DNA of 64,000 nucleotides from Clostridium sp. LS (GCF_002760435.1 NZ_AUUU01000039.1:1-64000); one strand, 5' to 3'. Shown: positions 15,944 through 25,626, counted from the first letter of the stretch. Translations and numbers: made by a program. Notes: a model not told the origin generated them from the letters alone.

Positions 15944-18010
15944 TTAGCTAAGGTTTTCTAAACTGTAATCATCAGCTGTTTTACTAACATTATAGGCTAT
16001 ATCAACGCTATTTTTAAAACTAGTATTAACTAAAGTGATTTTATCTTTTCGCCCAAAATGTTCTTCAACAGATAATTTTATTGTATGCTCACCTTCATAT
16101 AAATCTATATGTTGTTCTTGATCTCTACTTGGAGGAGCTGACCATGTACATCCATCAGGATTATATGATTTATGGTTTAGTCTAACTTTATCACCCTTAA
16201 CTGAAATTTTATAAATATTTTCTCCCTTAGGGTTTGGAAGTTCAATGCTAGATTTTAAAAGTTTAAATTGATTTTGCAGTGTAACTTGATTAGATTCACT
16301 ATTATATTCAGTATAGTCATCGTCTTCAATATTATTATATTGGTAATTATTTTTATCATGATGCTTTTGAACTGCATATTGAATTTCAATACTGTTAAAT
16401 AAATTGGTGTTTATTAAAAATAGCTTATCTTTTTGTCCATGAGATTTAGCCACATTAATAGCATGGATTTCCTCAGTGTTATCTTTTAAATGAATATGTT
16501 TTAGCTGTCCTTTAGTTGGATTTGCAGACCATGCACCGCCATCAGGATTAAATGATCGATGAACTAGTCTAATACCTTTTTCACTACATTTTATCTTATA
16601 AATATTTAGTCCTTCAACACTAGGCAATTCTATACTTGAAATTCCAAATTTAAATTGACCTACAAGAATTTGATTATCTTTAGATTTTTTTTCTTCGATT
16701 TTCTTTTTTCTATAGTAAGCAAGAGTAGATTCTTGAGGGACTTTAATTAATCTACTTTTGCTTATACCAATCTTTTGAGAGGTATAAATACCAGAATGGC
16801 CAGAGAATAAATAGCTTATAGCACAAGTCATAAACATAAATTCCATACCTGCTGAACCAAACATTTCTAAGCCTAAAACAAAAGAAGTTATAGGTGCATT
16901 TGTAGCACCAGCGAATACTCCAATAAGGCCTAAGGCAGCTAAAAATGAAGGTGAAATATTAAGTATACTTGATAGAGTATTTCCGAATGTAGATCCTATT
17001 ACAAATAAAGGAGTAACCTCGCCACCTTGAAAGCCTGTACCCAAAGTAAATGAAGTAAATATGATCTTACTTAAAAATGCAAAAGAACTAACATGTCCAG
17101 TAAATGAATCATTAATTAATGGGATACTTAGACCAAGGTAATCTCGTGTTCCTATTATGTATGTAAAAGCAATTATGATAATTCCACCAATAAAGCTTTT
17201 AATAGAAGTATTTTCAAAGCCAGAAGAAAAAACTTCTTTTAATTTATGTGTTAATTCACTAAATAACTTACTAATTAATCCAAATAAAATTGCAGCAATT
17301 ACAACTTTTAATACTACTCCATATGTGATATCAGGAATTTCTAAAATACTATAATGAGTATGATGAATTCCCAATACTTCAGTTATAAGATTTCCTACAA
17401 AAGCCGAAATAAAGCAAGGAATTAGTCCAGCATAATTCATAGTTCCAAGAGCAGCTACTTCAAGTCCGAATATAGTACCAGCAAGGGGAGTGCCAAATAC
17501 AGAACCAAATCCACTGCTGATACCACACATCAGAATAATTTTAGTATCCGTTTTATCTAATTTTAATAACTTTCCAATGCTTTCTGCTATACTGGAACCA
17601 ATTTGTACACCTGTTCCTTCTCTTCCAGCAGAACCCCCAAATAAGTGAGTTATAAAAGTTCCAAGAAAAACTAAAGGTGCCATACGTAAAGGAATGTGAT
17701 CTTCACTTGTATTAATTTTATCTATGATTAAATTATTACCTTTGGATGAATTTTTTCCATATTTAGAATATAAGAAGCTCACGAAAGCACCACCAATTGG
17801 TAAAAGGAATAATAACCAAGGATTATCATTTCTCAAAGTTGTAGCAATATCCAAGCTTTTTAAAAAGAAAGCAGCAGCAGATCCTATTAGTGATCCTATA
17901 ATTGTACTAATTACAATCCATTTTAAAAATGAGAGACCAAGGATTGTGCTCATGTTTAAATTTCTAATAAATAAAATAGTTTTTAAAGTTTTTGAATTAC
18001 TTTTCTGCAT
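15944..18010 (-). CDS. CLC-F-type fluoride/proton antiporter with duplicated C-terminal domain
   Basis: The first roughly 430 of 688 residues are a CLC transporter with GREGTGVQIG (gating Glu), SSGFGSVFGTPLAG, FQGGEVTPLFVIG and NAPITSFVLGLE. Fluoride-riboswitch control marks it as the CLC-F clade, which exports F- against H+. The soluble tail holds two repeats of about 90 residues, each with SSIELP...G-x-NIYKI, a ...H[RK]S[FY]NPDG..WSA motif and G[QR]KDK..L[IV]NT. This replaces the CBS domains of other CLCs and I do not recognise it. The start at 18010 follows AAAGGAG; a longer frame to 18055 lacks such a site. Confidence 0.88.
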   Translation of the reverse strand: MQKSNSKTLKTILFIRNLNMSTILGLSFLKWIVISTIIGSLIGSAAAFFLKSLDIATTLRNDNPWLLFLLPIGGAFVSFLYSKYGKNSSKGNNLIIDKINTSEDHIPLRMAPLVFLGTFITHLFGGSAGREGTGVQIGSSIAESIGKLLKLDKTDTKIILMCGISSGFGSVFGTPLAGTIFGLEVAALGTMNYAGLIPCFISAFVGNLITEVLGIHHTHYSILEIPDITYGVVLKVVIAAILFGLISKLFSELTHKLKEVFSSGFENTSIKSFIGGIIIIAFTYIIGTRDYLGLSIPLINDSFTGHVSSFAFLSKIIFTSFTLGTGFQGGEVTPLFVIGSTFGNTLSSILNISPSFLAALGLIGVFAGATNAPITSFVLGLEMFGSAGMEFMFMTCAISYLFSGHSGIYTSQKIGISKSRLIKVPQESTLAYYRKKKIEEKKSKDNQILVGQFKFGISSIELPSVEGLNIYKIKCSEKGIRLVHRSFNPDGGAWSANPTKGQLKHIHLKDNTEEIHAINVAKSHGQKDKLFLINTNLFNSIEIQYAVQKHHDKNNYQYNNIEDDDYTEYNSESNQVTLQNQFKLLKSSIELPNPKGENIYKISVKGDKVRLNHKSYNPDGCTWSAPPSRDQEQHIDLYEGEHTIKLSVEEHFGRKDKITLVNTSFKNSVDIAYNVSKTADDYSLENLS

Positions 18011-18082
18011 TATTGTTCTCCTTTTCTTATTATTTTTATTGATATGATTTGCCATACGTAATTATTGTGTATATTTGGAAAA

Positions 18083-18176
18083 TTAAAAATGGCTCCTACA
18101 AAAAAGCGGATTACCACTATTTTGTAGGAGTCATTAGCATTACGCAGTTAAAGGCGAACTCCATCACCTGAAAATA
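18083..18176 (-). promoter_or_regulatory. fluoride riboswitch upstream of the CLC-F gene
   Basis: On the minus strand the sequence reads AGGTGATGGAGTTCGCC, TTTAAC, TGCGTAATGC, TAATGACTCCTAC, the canonical fluoride aptamer. The end of the aptamer is also one arm of a 13-bp terminator (GACTCCTACAAAA with TTTTGTAGGAGCC) followed by ATTTTTAATTTT. Fluoride should release transcription into the antiporter gene. Confidence 0.93.
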
Positions 18177-18405
18177 TATTAGTAATATTATCATAATTAA
18201 TTTATTTGAACAATTTGTATAGATGCTGAGAATTCAAAATAGATTAATTTAGTTTTATTACTAAACGATATCATTTCATATAGCTATAACCTTTGAAAAA
18301 TTATTATGAGATTTTATAAATTAAAAATTTAGAAATTTATGACTTGGAAGTTATGATATAAATTGAAATTTATTGCATTTAATGATAAAATTAAATAAAT
18401 AAATA

Positions 18406-18500
18406 TTGGGAATGAAGTACTCCCGTGGTTTATACCTAAAACGCTAACAAGCTAATGACTTCTGTGATGTTTCGCAGAAATTATTGGCTTTTTTTTATTT
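18406..18500 (+). promoter_or_regulatory. variant fluoride-type riboswitch upstream of the MutS-like pair
   Basis: The order of elements matches the fluoride aptamer: GGGAATGAAGTACTCCC, then TAAAAC, GCTAACAAGC, TAATGACTTCTG. GAAGT can pair with ACTTC as in the normal pseudoknot. Between the first stem and the AAAC strand lies an extra hairpin (GGTTTATACC, 18427-18436). AGCTAAT...TTCTG pairs with CAGAA...ATTGGCT to form a terminator with a run of T at 18489-18497. It should control the two ATPase genes downstream. Confidence 0.78.
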
Positions 18501-18555
18501 ACCTGAAAGCTATAATAACTTCTGTTTAGTTTTATCTAAAGAAAGGATGTTAAGT

Positions 18556-20082
18556 ATGAGTTTTGAAAGTATATTATACCTTAAAGAGAATCCTATAAAC
18601 GATAATGAAGAAATGCCAAAGTATTTTAATGATTTACACTTAGATCAAATTATTAACAATATTACTTTAGGAAAACAAGAGTATAATTTGAAACCTTTTT
18701 TCTTTAAGCCTTTAAATAACTTAGATGAGATTTTGTATCGTCATGAAATAATGAAAGATTTAGAAAATCAAAATTTATTTTCTAAAGTTAAAGAATTTTG
18801 TGAGAATATGAGTACTATAAGAAATAAATTAGAAGAGATGAGCAGGCTTAATTATGAGTTACAAAAAGATAGTTGCTTTTTAGATATTATAGAATTCTAT
18901 TGCAATTCAGTGGAAAATTTTGTGTGGAATTTGATGGATATAGAAATTAAATCTAGTGGTTTCAAAAAATTTTTAGAATATGTTAAGGAATATATAAAAT
19001 CTGAAGAATTCGCTATATTAAAAATAGACTTTATTGATTTAAAGGAAAAATTGTTAAAAGTAAAATATTGCCTCTCTATAAAAAGTAATTGTGTTAAGAT
19101 CAAAAAATATGAAAATGAGAAAGATTATAATATTGAAATAGAAGAAGTATTTAAAAAGTTTATACAAGATTCTAATAAGGATTATAAATATAAATTTAAT
19201 TCATCATTATATATGAATCATGTCGAAGCAAAGATATTAGAAATAGTTTCTATATTATATCCAGACATTTTTGAAACTATAAAAGAGTATCGTATAAAGA
19301 ATAAGGAGTTTCAAGATATTAAGATAAAGGAATTTGATAGAGAAGTTCAATTTTATATGTGTTATTTAGAATATATAAAAAGATTTAAAAGGATAAATTT
19401 AAATTTCTGCTATCCTGAAGTATCCACTGAGAATAAAGAAATTTTTATAAAAGATGGATTTGATTTATCATTAAGTGAAAAATTGATTAATCAAGATATG
19501 CCTATTGTATGTAATGATTTTTATTTTAAAAATAATGAACGTATTTTTGTGATTTCTGGTCCTAATCAAGGAGGAAAGACAACCTTTGCTCGTATGTTTG
19601 GACAATTGCATTATTTATCAGCGATAGGATGTCCTATACCAGGAAGTAGTGGAAAAATGTTTTTGTTTGACAATATATTCACTCATTTTGAAAGAGAAGA
19701 AGATATAAAAACTTTAAACGGAAAATTACAAGATGATCTTATACGTATACATGATACTTTGATTAAGTCAACACCTAAAAGCATTATTATTATGAATGAA
19801 ATATTCTCTTCAACAACATTACATGATGCTATTTTTCTAGGAAAAGAAATTATGAATAAAATAATTAAATTAGATGCCTTATGCGTATTTGTAACTTTTG
19901 CATATGAGTTAGCTGATATAGATGATAAGGTTGTCAGTATGGTAAGTGCAGTCATTCCAGAAAATAATAATTCGAGGACTTTTAAAATTATAAGAAAGGA
20001 CTCTGATGGACTTGCATATGCAATTTCCCTAGTGGAAAAATATCATCTTACTTATAAATGTTTAAAGGAGCGGATATTATGA
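18556..20082 (+). CDS. MutS-like ATPase lacking mismatch-recognition domains, first of a pair
   Basis: The 508 residues contain a lever/clamp-like helical N-terminal part and a MutS domain V ATPase: Walker A GPNQGGKTTF from about 335 and a Walker B-like IIIMNEIFSST. The canonical D-E of MutS is N-E here. Domain I (mismatch recognition, Phe-x-Glu) and the endonuclease Smr domain of MutS2 are absent. The ATG at 18556 lies nine bases after GAAAGG; the preceding ATG at 18547 is too close. It follows the variant fluoride riboswitch and overlaps the next MutS-like gene by four bases (ATGA), so the two probably form a heterodimer. DNA repair or protein remodelling under fluoride stress are both guesses. 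Confidence 0.85.
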   Translation: MSFESILYLKENPINDNEEMPKYFNDLHLDQIINNITLGKQEYNLKPFFFKPLNNLDEILYRHEIMKDLENQNLFSKVKEFCENMSTIRNKLEEMSRLNYELQKDSCFLDIIEFYCNSVENFVWNLMDIEIKSSGFKKFLEYVKEYIKSEEFAILKIDFIDLKEKLLKVKYCLSIKSNCVKIKKYENEKDYNIEIEEVFKKFIQDSNKDYKYKFNSSLYMNHVEAKILEIVSILYPDIFETIKEYRIKNKEFQDIKIKEFDREVQFYMCYLEYIKRFKRINLNFCYPEVSTENKEIFIKDGFDLSLSEKLINQDMPIVCNDFYFKNNERIFVISGPNQGGKTTFARMFGQLHYLSAIGCPIPGSSGKMFLFDNIFTHFEREEDIKTLNGKLQDDLIRIHDTLIKSTPKSIIIMNEIFSSTTLHDAIFLGKEIMNKIIKLDALCVFVTFAYELADIDDKVVSMVSAVIPENNNSRTFKIIRKDSDGLAYAISLVEKYHLTYKCLKERIL

Positions 20083-21578
20083 TAAAATCATTTCTTTTAT
20101 ATAAAAATAAAGATTTTACTGTAGTTAATAAAGAGGATTTTAATGAAGAAAATTTAATACAGGATTTAGAATTGGAAACTTTATTTTCTTATATGTCATG
20201 CAATGATAAATTTATTTATGAGACAGTAAAAAATGTTGTTTTATCAAGTTTAAAAGCTCCTAGTGATATATTGTATAGGCAGGATATATTAAAAGATTGT
20301 ATTAAAAATTATACTATTATTAAGGATATTTACGATATTTCAATACAAGCTATTGAAAACGAAAAAAAAAATTTCTTAGGTATTTTTAGTAATAATCCTA
20401 GTTCAATTTTAAGCAGATCTGCAAATGTATTAGAAATGTTTATGAGTATGATAAAAAAATTAAGAAATATTGCGTATGAATATAACGAAAAATTTGAATC
20501 AGAAGGCTTTAATAATTTTTTCTCTATGCTTAAAAATGAATTTAATGATGAATATTCTTCAATAGTTGAGAGTCATTTAAAAGAGTGCAGATCTTGGAAT
20601 GAAATTTATATAAGTGTAGAGCTTGGTCAAGGAAACAAAGGAATAAATTATATACTAAGAAAACCAAATGAAAAAAAGAAAACTATAATGAGTAAATTAT
20701 TTAATAAAGATGAATTTATATGGAGATTTTATATTGGGGAACGCGATGAAAGAGGAATAGATGCTTTAGCAGAATTACAGGGCAGAGGAATTAACATTGT
20801 TGCGAATATACTTGCACAGTCAGTTGATGGTATTTTAAGTTTTTTTAGTAATTTAAGAATGGAATTGGCTTTTTATATAGGATGCATGAATCTGAAATTA
20901 AAGCTTGAAGAAATAGGAGAGCCAACAACTTTTCCAATGCCTTTATCAATAGAAAGTAGAGAATTTGATTTTAATGAATTATATGATGTTTGTCTTGCTT
21001 TAAATATGAAAGGAAATATAGTAGGTAATAAATTGAAAGCACAAAATAAAAATCTTGTAATTATTACAGGAGCTAATCAAGGTGGAAAATCAACTTTCTT
21101 AAGAAGTCTTGGTTTAGCACAAGTAATGATGCAATGTGGAATGTTTGTGCCAGCAGATAATTTTTCAGCAAATATATGTGAAGGTATTTTCACTCATTAT
21201 CGTAGACAAGAAGATTCTACAATGAAGAGTGGTAAATTAGATGAAGAACTTAATAGGATGAACAAGATTATTGAACACATTACACCAAATTCTATAATTT
21301 ACTTTAATGAATCGCTTGCAGCAACAAATGAAAGAGAAGGTTCAGAAATAGCAAGGCAGATTACTAATGCTTTAATAGAAAAGAATATAAAGGTTGTATT
21401 TGTTACTCATTTTTTTGACTATGCAAGTAGTTTTTATAATAAAGAATTAGAAAATGCAGTCTTTTTGAGAGCTGAAAGAAAAGAAAATGGAGAAAGAAGC
21501 TTTAACTTAGTAGAGGGAGAACCTCTAAAAACAAGCTTTGGAGAAGACTTGTATAAAGACATATTTGATATAAATTAA
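20079..21578 (+). CDS. MutS-like ATPase lacking mismatch-recognition domains, second of a pair
   Basis: The 499-residue paralogue has Walker A GANQGGKSTF from about residue 331, and a Walker B-like SIIYFNESLAATNEREGSEIA resembling the MutS stretch that ends in the dimer-interface helix. The N-terminal half is helical, and no recognition or Smr domain is present. GGAG lies inside the end of the upstream gene, and the ATGA overlap implies coupling. As in MutS heterodimers, the two subunits would complete each other's ATP sites. It is followed by a strong terminator. Confidence 0.85.
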   Translation: MIKSFLLYKNKDFTVVNKEDFNEENLIQDLELETLFSYMSCNDKFIYETVKNVVLSSLKAPSDILYRQDILKDCIKNYTIIKDIYDISIQAIENEKKNFLGIFSNNPSSILSRSANVLEMFMSMIKKLRNIAYEYNEKFESEGFNNFFSMLKNEFNDEYSSIVESHLKECRSWNEIYISVELGQGNKGINYILRKPNEKKKTIMSKLFNKDEFIWRFYIGERDERGIDALAELQGRGINIVANILAQSVDGILSFFSNLRMELAFYIGCMNLKLKLEEIGEPTTFPMPLSIESREFDFNELYDVCLALNMKGNIVGNKLKAQNKNLVIITGANQGGKSTFLRSLGLAQVMMQCGMFVPADNFSANICEGIFTHYRRQEDSTMKSGKLDEELNRMNKIIEHITPNSIIYFNESLAATNEREGSEIARQITNALIEKNIKVVFVTHFFDYASSFYNKELENAVFLRAERKENGERSFNLVEGEPLKTSFGEDLYKDIFDIN

Positions 21579-21612
21579 TGTAGCATAATTTTAAAAATAT
21601 TATAAATATAAA

Positions 21613-21656
21613 ATAAGGATGGAACTTATAGTACACTGTAAGTTCTATCCTTATTT
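21613..21656. terminator. bidirectional terminator after the MutS-like pair
   Basis: AATAAGGATGGAACTTA and TAAGTTCTATCCTTATT form a long stem with one mismatch and T or A runs on both sides. It lies between the plus-strand ATPase genes and the minus-strand membrane protein. Confidence 0.8.
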
Positions 21657-21700
21657 GTTATGTAATTATATATATCGTTATCGTATATTAGAATAAAACT

Positions 21701-22309
21701 TTAATTACCATTAAAAAACATAAAATATATAATATGAATTATCAGAAGGGCTATCAAAATAATACTTGATACTAAATGCAATTTATGTTTTGCCATATAT
21801 CTTCGTATACCAGAAATGGATACAAGAATAAATGTTAATAAAGCAATAAATCCTGTAATATAGCCAATATTTAACTTGACTCCATTTAATATATCAATAT
21901 AAGCGTGAACAAATGCAAAACCTAAAGCAAGAATGGCTATCGGAACATGATACAATCTTGCTATTCTGGCAAATGATATTAATAATTTGCTTGACGGTAT
22001 ATTTTCCTCTTTATTCTTTTTTAGCAATTTAGTCACTACATACCACCCCATCGCAAAAGCAATACCTATTATTGCAGACCATTTTGAACCGAAGTTTAGA
22101 ACTCTGTTCAATAAGCTATAAATGCTTACTGATATTGGAATGTGCTTGGCAATAGGCGGTGTAGCGAAAAGAAAACTAAAGATAACGAATATTGTGGCAA
22201 GAACTATTGATAATCTTATAATTCTCTTTTCTTTAGGATTTTTAATAATAACTTTTATATTTTTTTTAGCATTATCGTTATTATAGTTTGAGGTATCATT
22301 TTGTAACAT
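21701..22309 (-). CDS. membrane protein with paired histidines, ferric-reductase/cytochrome-b561-like
   Basis: The 202 residues have a cytoplasmic N-terminal tail and about five membrane helices. Histidines sit inside or at the ends of helices (LYHVPIAILALGFAFVHAY and HKLHLVSSIILIALLIIHI) with spacing suggestive of heme b ligation, as in ferric reductase-like or b561-type proteins. This is pattern-based; no flavin domain is attached. The start at 22309 (second ATG of MIM) is at the better distance from AAGGAG. It converges on the MutS-like pair. Confidence 0.6.
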   Translation of the reverse strand: MLQNDTSNYNNDNAKKNIKVIIKNPKEKRIIRLSIVLATIFVIFSFLFATPPIAKHIPISVSIYSLLNRVLNFGSKWSAIIGIAFAMGWYVVTKLLKKNKEENIPSSKLLISFARIARLYHVPIAILALGFAFVHAYIDILNGVKLNIGYITGFIALLTFILVSISGIRRYMAKHKLHLVSSIILIALLIIHIIYFMFFNGN

Positions 22310-22575
22310 AATCATTATCTCCTTTTGTAACGTACGTTTCCTTCTAAATTAATAAATACTTAATTAAATAACATCACTTAATTATAGCGTTTGATTTTTA
22401 TGTTATTTTTCTCTACTTGCAATGTATGTATTCCATTGAATATTATAATTTAAATAGAAATATAAATCAATTAAAAAGACATTAAATTCGTTCAAAATGA
22501 TATTAAATTCATTTATTTTGCATAAATCATTTTGTGTTGTATAATTATATTATAACTAAAGGAGGGATCGTAAGT

Positions 22576-23034
22576 ATGGAAAATGAAATTTTAACGCTTG
22601 AAGAAGCTTGTGAATTTTTACATGTTAGTGATAGAACAATGATTAAATTACTAAGGGAAGACCATTTACCCGCAAGAAAGATAGGAAGAGAATGGAGATT
22701 TAGCAGAAAAGCTTTAATTGACTGGATCGGTTCTGGGGACTCTGTCAGCTACACAAACCAAGATGAAACATATGCAGTTTACCAAGATAAAGAGGGAAAT
22801 TATAAAGACATAATAAATGATATTTGTAACGAGGCTTCAAAGTTAAAAGAGAATAATGACATAAAATCATTAATAAAGGATTTGAATTTCAATATCAATA
22901 TACCCGATGATGTTAAGCTAAGTATTAGTTATAAGCAAAAAAGGGATATAGAGAAATTAGAGTTTAAAATATTTTGGTCTTTAAGAGATGAAGTCAAAAT
23001 AACAACAAAAAAACAGACCAACAAGTATTATTAA
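22576..23034 (+). CDS. excisionase-type helix-turn-helix regulator
   Basis: The first 55 residues form the HTH_17/excisionase domain: LTLEEACEFLHVSDRTMIKLLREDHLPARKIGREWRFSRKALIDWI. Such domains occur in phage excisionases and in small regulators. The remaining 97 residues are an acidic-then-basic region with no recognised domain. AGGAGGG precedes the ATG, and a TATAAT-like -10 lies about 30 bases upstream. Only 21 bases separate it from the MFS gene, so it may act as that gene's local regulator. Confidence 0.8.
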   Translation: MENEILTLEEACEFLHVSDRTMIKLLREDHLPARKIGREWRFSRKALIDWIGSGDSVSYTNQDETYAVYQDKEGNYKDIINDICNEASKLKENNDIKSLIKDLNFNINIPDDVKLSISYKQKRDIEKLEFKIFWSLRDEVKITTKKQTNKYY

Positions 23035-23055
23035 TTAAAAGGAGCATAAGAGACT

Positions 23056-24255
23056 ATGAGTTCAAATGAATTTGAAGATGTAGATTCTAAAAGGATAAAT
23101 TCCAATGTTAAGTATTTAAGTTTTGCTACTTTTTTAGCAGATATAGGCGGAGGTTTGGTAAATGTGGTTCTTCCACTTTTTCTAACCTCTTTAGGTTTAA
23201 ATAAAACATTCATAGGAACAGTTGAGGGGATTGCTGATTTTACGGCAGGAATTGTACGTATATTTTCAGGATGGTTTTCAGATAAATTAAGGAAACGAAA
23301 GATATTTGTTATCTTGGGATATTTATTAGCAGGAATAAGTCGCCCTATTTTAGCATTTGTAAATAGTGGTTTTGCTATTATATTTTTTAGATTTTCAGAT
23401 AGGCTTGGAGGAGGTATTCGTTTAGCACCTGCAGATGCACTTATAGCAGATGAGTCGAGTAAATCATCAAGGGGGAGAGCTTTTGGACTTAATAGAGCAA
23501 TGGATGCTTTTGGAGCAGTAGTTGGACCAGTTTTAGCTTATGAAATTCTAAAAGCTCACCCTGGTAATTATAAACTTATTTTTTCTTTAACTGCTATTCC
23601 AATGTTTCTAACGGTAATGGTAGTAACTTTTCTATTAAAAGAAAAGACAGATAGAGTTGAGTCTAGAATAATGCCTCCTTCAATGAAGGGATTGAATAAA
23701 GACTTTAAGAGTTTTCTTTTAATAGTAATATTATTTTCATTAGGTAATTCAAGTGATGCATTTTTAATACTAAGAGCACAAAATTTAGGGATAGATCCAA
23801 CCGTGATTCCTATTTGGTGGGCTGTTTTCAGTTTAGTGGCTACTATTCTTTCTATCCCATCAGGGATAATATCAGACAGAATAGGTAGAAAACTATTAAT
23901 AATAATTGGATATGTAGTTTTTTCAATTGTTTATTTTGGATTTGCCTTTGCTCATGACTCAAGTATTTTATGGTTAATGATTGGATTATATGGTATATAC
24001 AAAGGACTTGCCGATGGTGCTCAAAGAACATTGGTTTCTGACCTTGTACCTTCGCATCAAAGAGGTTCAGCATTTGGGGTATTCCATACATCAGTAAGTA
24101 TGGCAACATTACCGTCAAGTATAATTGCAGGGTTGCTTTGGGACAAGGTTGGAGCGTCAGCACCTTTTTTGCTTGGAGGAATTTTAGCTTTAGTATCAAG
24201 CCTTCTAATGATTATGATGACATTTTCAAAAGAAGATATTAATATATGGGTTTAG
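23056..24255 (+). CDS. MFS transporter
   Basis: This 399-residue major facilitator is a paralogue of the carrier in the fluoride operon at 12480. They share GLNK-x-x-IG-x-[IV]EG near the N-terminus, FLILRAQNLGID, IPSGIISDRIGRK and LLWDKVGASAPF. It has about twelve membrane helices. The ribosome binding site AAAAGGAGC precedes the ATG. It is co-transcribed with the HTH gene upstream. The substrate is unknown. Confidence 0.85.
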   Translation: MSSNEFEDVDSKRINSNVKYLSFATFLADIGGGLVNVVLPLFLTSLGLNKTFIGTVEGIADFTAGIVRIFSGWFSDKLRKRKIFVILGYLLAGISRPILAFVNSGFAIIFFRFSDRLGGGIRLAPADALIADESSKSSRGRAFGLNRAMDAFGAVVGPVLAYEILKAHPGNYKLIFSLTAIPMFLTVMVVTFLLKEKTDRVESRIMPPSMKGLNKDFKSFLLIVILFSLGNSSDAFLILRAQNLGIDPTVIPIWWAVFSLVATILSIPSGIISDRIGRKLLIIIGYVVFSIVYFGFAFAHDSSILWLMIGLYGIYKGLADGAQRTLVSDLVPSHQRGSAFGVFHTSVSMATLPSSIIAGLLWDKVGASAPFLLGGILALVSSLLMIMMTFSKEDINIWV

Positions 24256-24572
24256 AGGATATTAAATTCATATGAAGTTTTATGTGATGGGCATGTGATT
24301 TCTATAAGGTTTTTTGTTTTAAAATAGGGTTATAAATACAATTATTTTTACAATTTAAGGTTATAGTTGAAAGTAGAAATATTGGTGAAAATGATTATTA
24401 TTCAGATAAAGATTAGCAAGCTAGCACGCTGTACTTAAATTAAGTAAATTTGCTATTTTAAGAAAAAGTTGTACTTTACAATCCAACTACTGCTTTATTC
24501 TGCATGAATAAATTAAATAACATTAAAGATAATAACAATAAGAGTAGTTATGTTTGAAAGGAAAAATTTTTC
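24256..24572. other. gene-free spacer
   Basis: No reading frame with a ribosome binding site, no clear terminator and no repeat is visible between the MFS gene and the interrupted binding-protein gene. Confidence 0.4.
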
Positions 24573-25409
24573 ATGAAAAAAGTGTTGTTTAATTTAATTG
24601 TTGCCATAAGTATTATTGGAATAATTGTATGTGTTTCAGATATTATGAAGACTAGAACAGTTGAAAATCCGATTGATAAAGATAGATTGCAAGAAATAAA
24701 AGAAAAAGGAGTACTAACTGTTGCTTCACCATTATATGATATCCCATTTTTTTATGTAGATCCTAAAACAAATAAGATAAGTGGAATTGATGCTGATATC
24801 ATTAATGAAATAGCAAAGAGGATTGGAATTAATAAAATTGAAACGAAGGAAACGCTATTTTCAAATTTATTAGAAAAATTAATAACTGATGATAGTATAG
24901 ATATGGCAGCTGGTGGAATATATATAACTCCTGAACGTGAAAAGCTAGTAGCATTTACTCAACCATTGTATAAAGAATCAGAAACTGTTGTTGTTCCCCA
25001 ATTTTCAAAAGTTAATTTTGTGATAGATTTAAAAGATACAGTAATCGGAGTAGAAAAAGGAACAGTATTTGAGAACCTAGCACAAAAGTGGAAGAAAAAT
25101 AACTTAATAAAGGATGTAGTAACATTTAAAGATATATCTTAATTATTGAATTCTATAAATAGTGGGAAAATTGATGCAGGTATAGTTGATTCTACTGAGG
25201 TAAATTATTTATTAAATCATAAAAATTTTTCTTTAAGAACCCTAAAAGATTATACACCTGAAATTCATGGAAATATAGGAATAGCAGTTGAAAAAAATGA
25301 CATTTCTTTATTGAATGCATTAAATGAAAAAATTAATGAGATGAAAGCAGACGGTACACTATATGCTATTCTTCGACAAAATGGATTAGACAAAAGCAAT
25401 ATGCCATAG
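24573..25409 (+). pseudogene. amino-acid-type ABC substrate-binding protein, interrupted by a stop codon
   Basis: The reading frame encodes a family-3 solute-binding protein: membrane anchor (about 5-22), then KGVLTVASPLYDIPFFY, GIDADIINEIAKRIGI, DMAAGGIYITPEREKLVAFTQPLY and the C-terminal lobe GKIDAGIVDSTEV...GIAVEKND. One in-frame TAA (25140-25142) divides it after ...TFKDIS. No shift of frame is needed to continue, so a single nonsense substitution explains the break. The N-terminal lobe alone cannot close around a ligand. No permease or ATPase gene is next to it, so it may be an orphan receptor that is now decaying, unless the stop is a sequencing error. Confidence 0.85.
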
Positions 25410-25626
25410 ATTGATGATATAAATATCTATTAAAAAATATATAGTATCCTAAATATTATGTTTTATAGAAAATATAAAAAGCAGTTCAATTTATCAATTA
25501 GATTTTTTTGTATTATTATCAAAGTATATTTATCTATTTTGATAATACTTGTATTTTGTAGTAGAAATCGTATTTTCATTAACTATGCAAGTATTTGAAA
25601 AATATAAATATTTCTGACTTTTTAAT

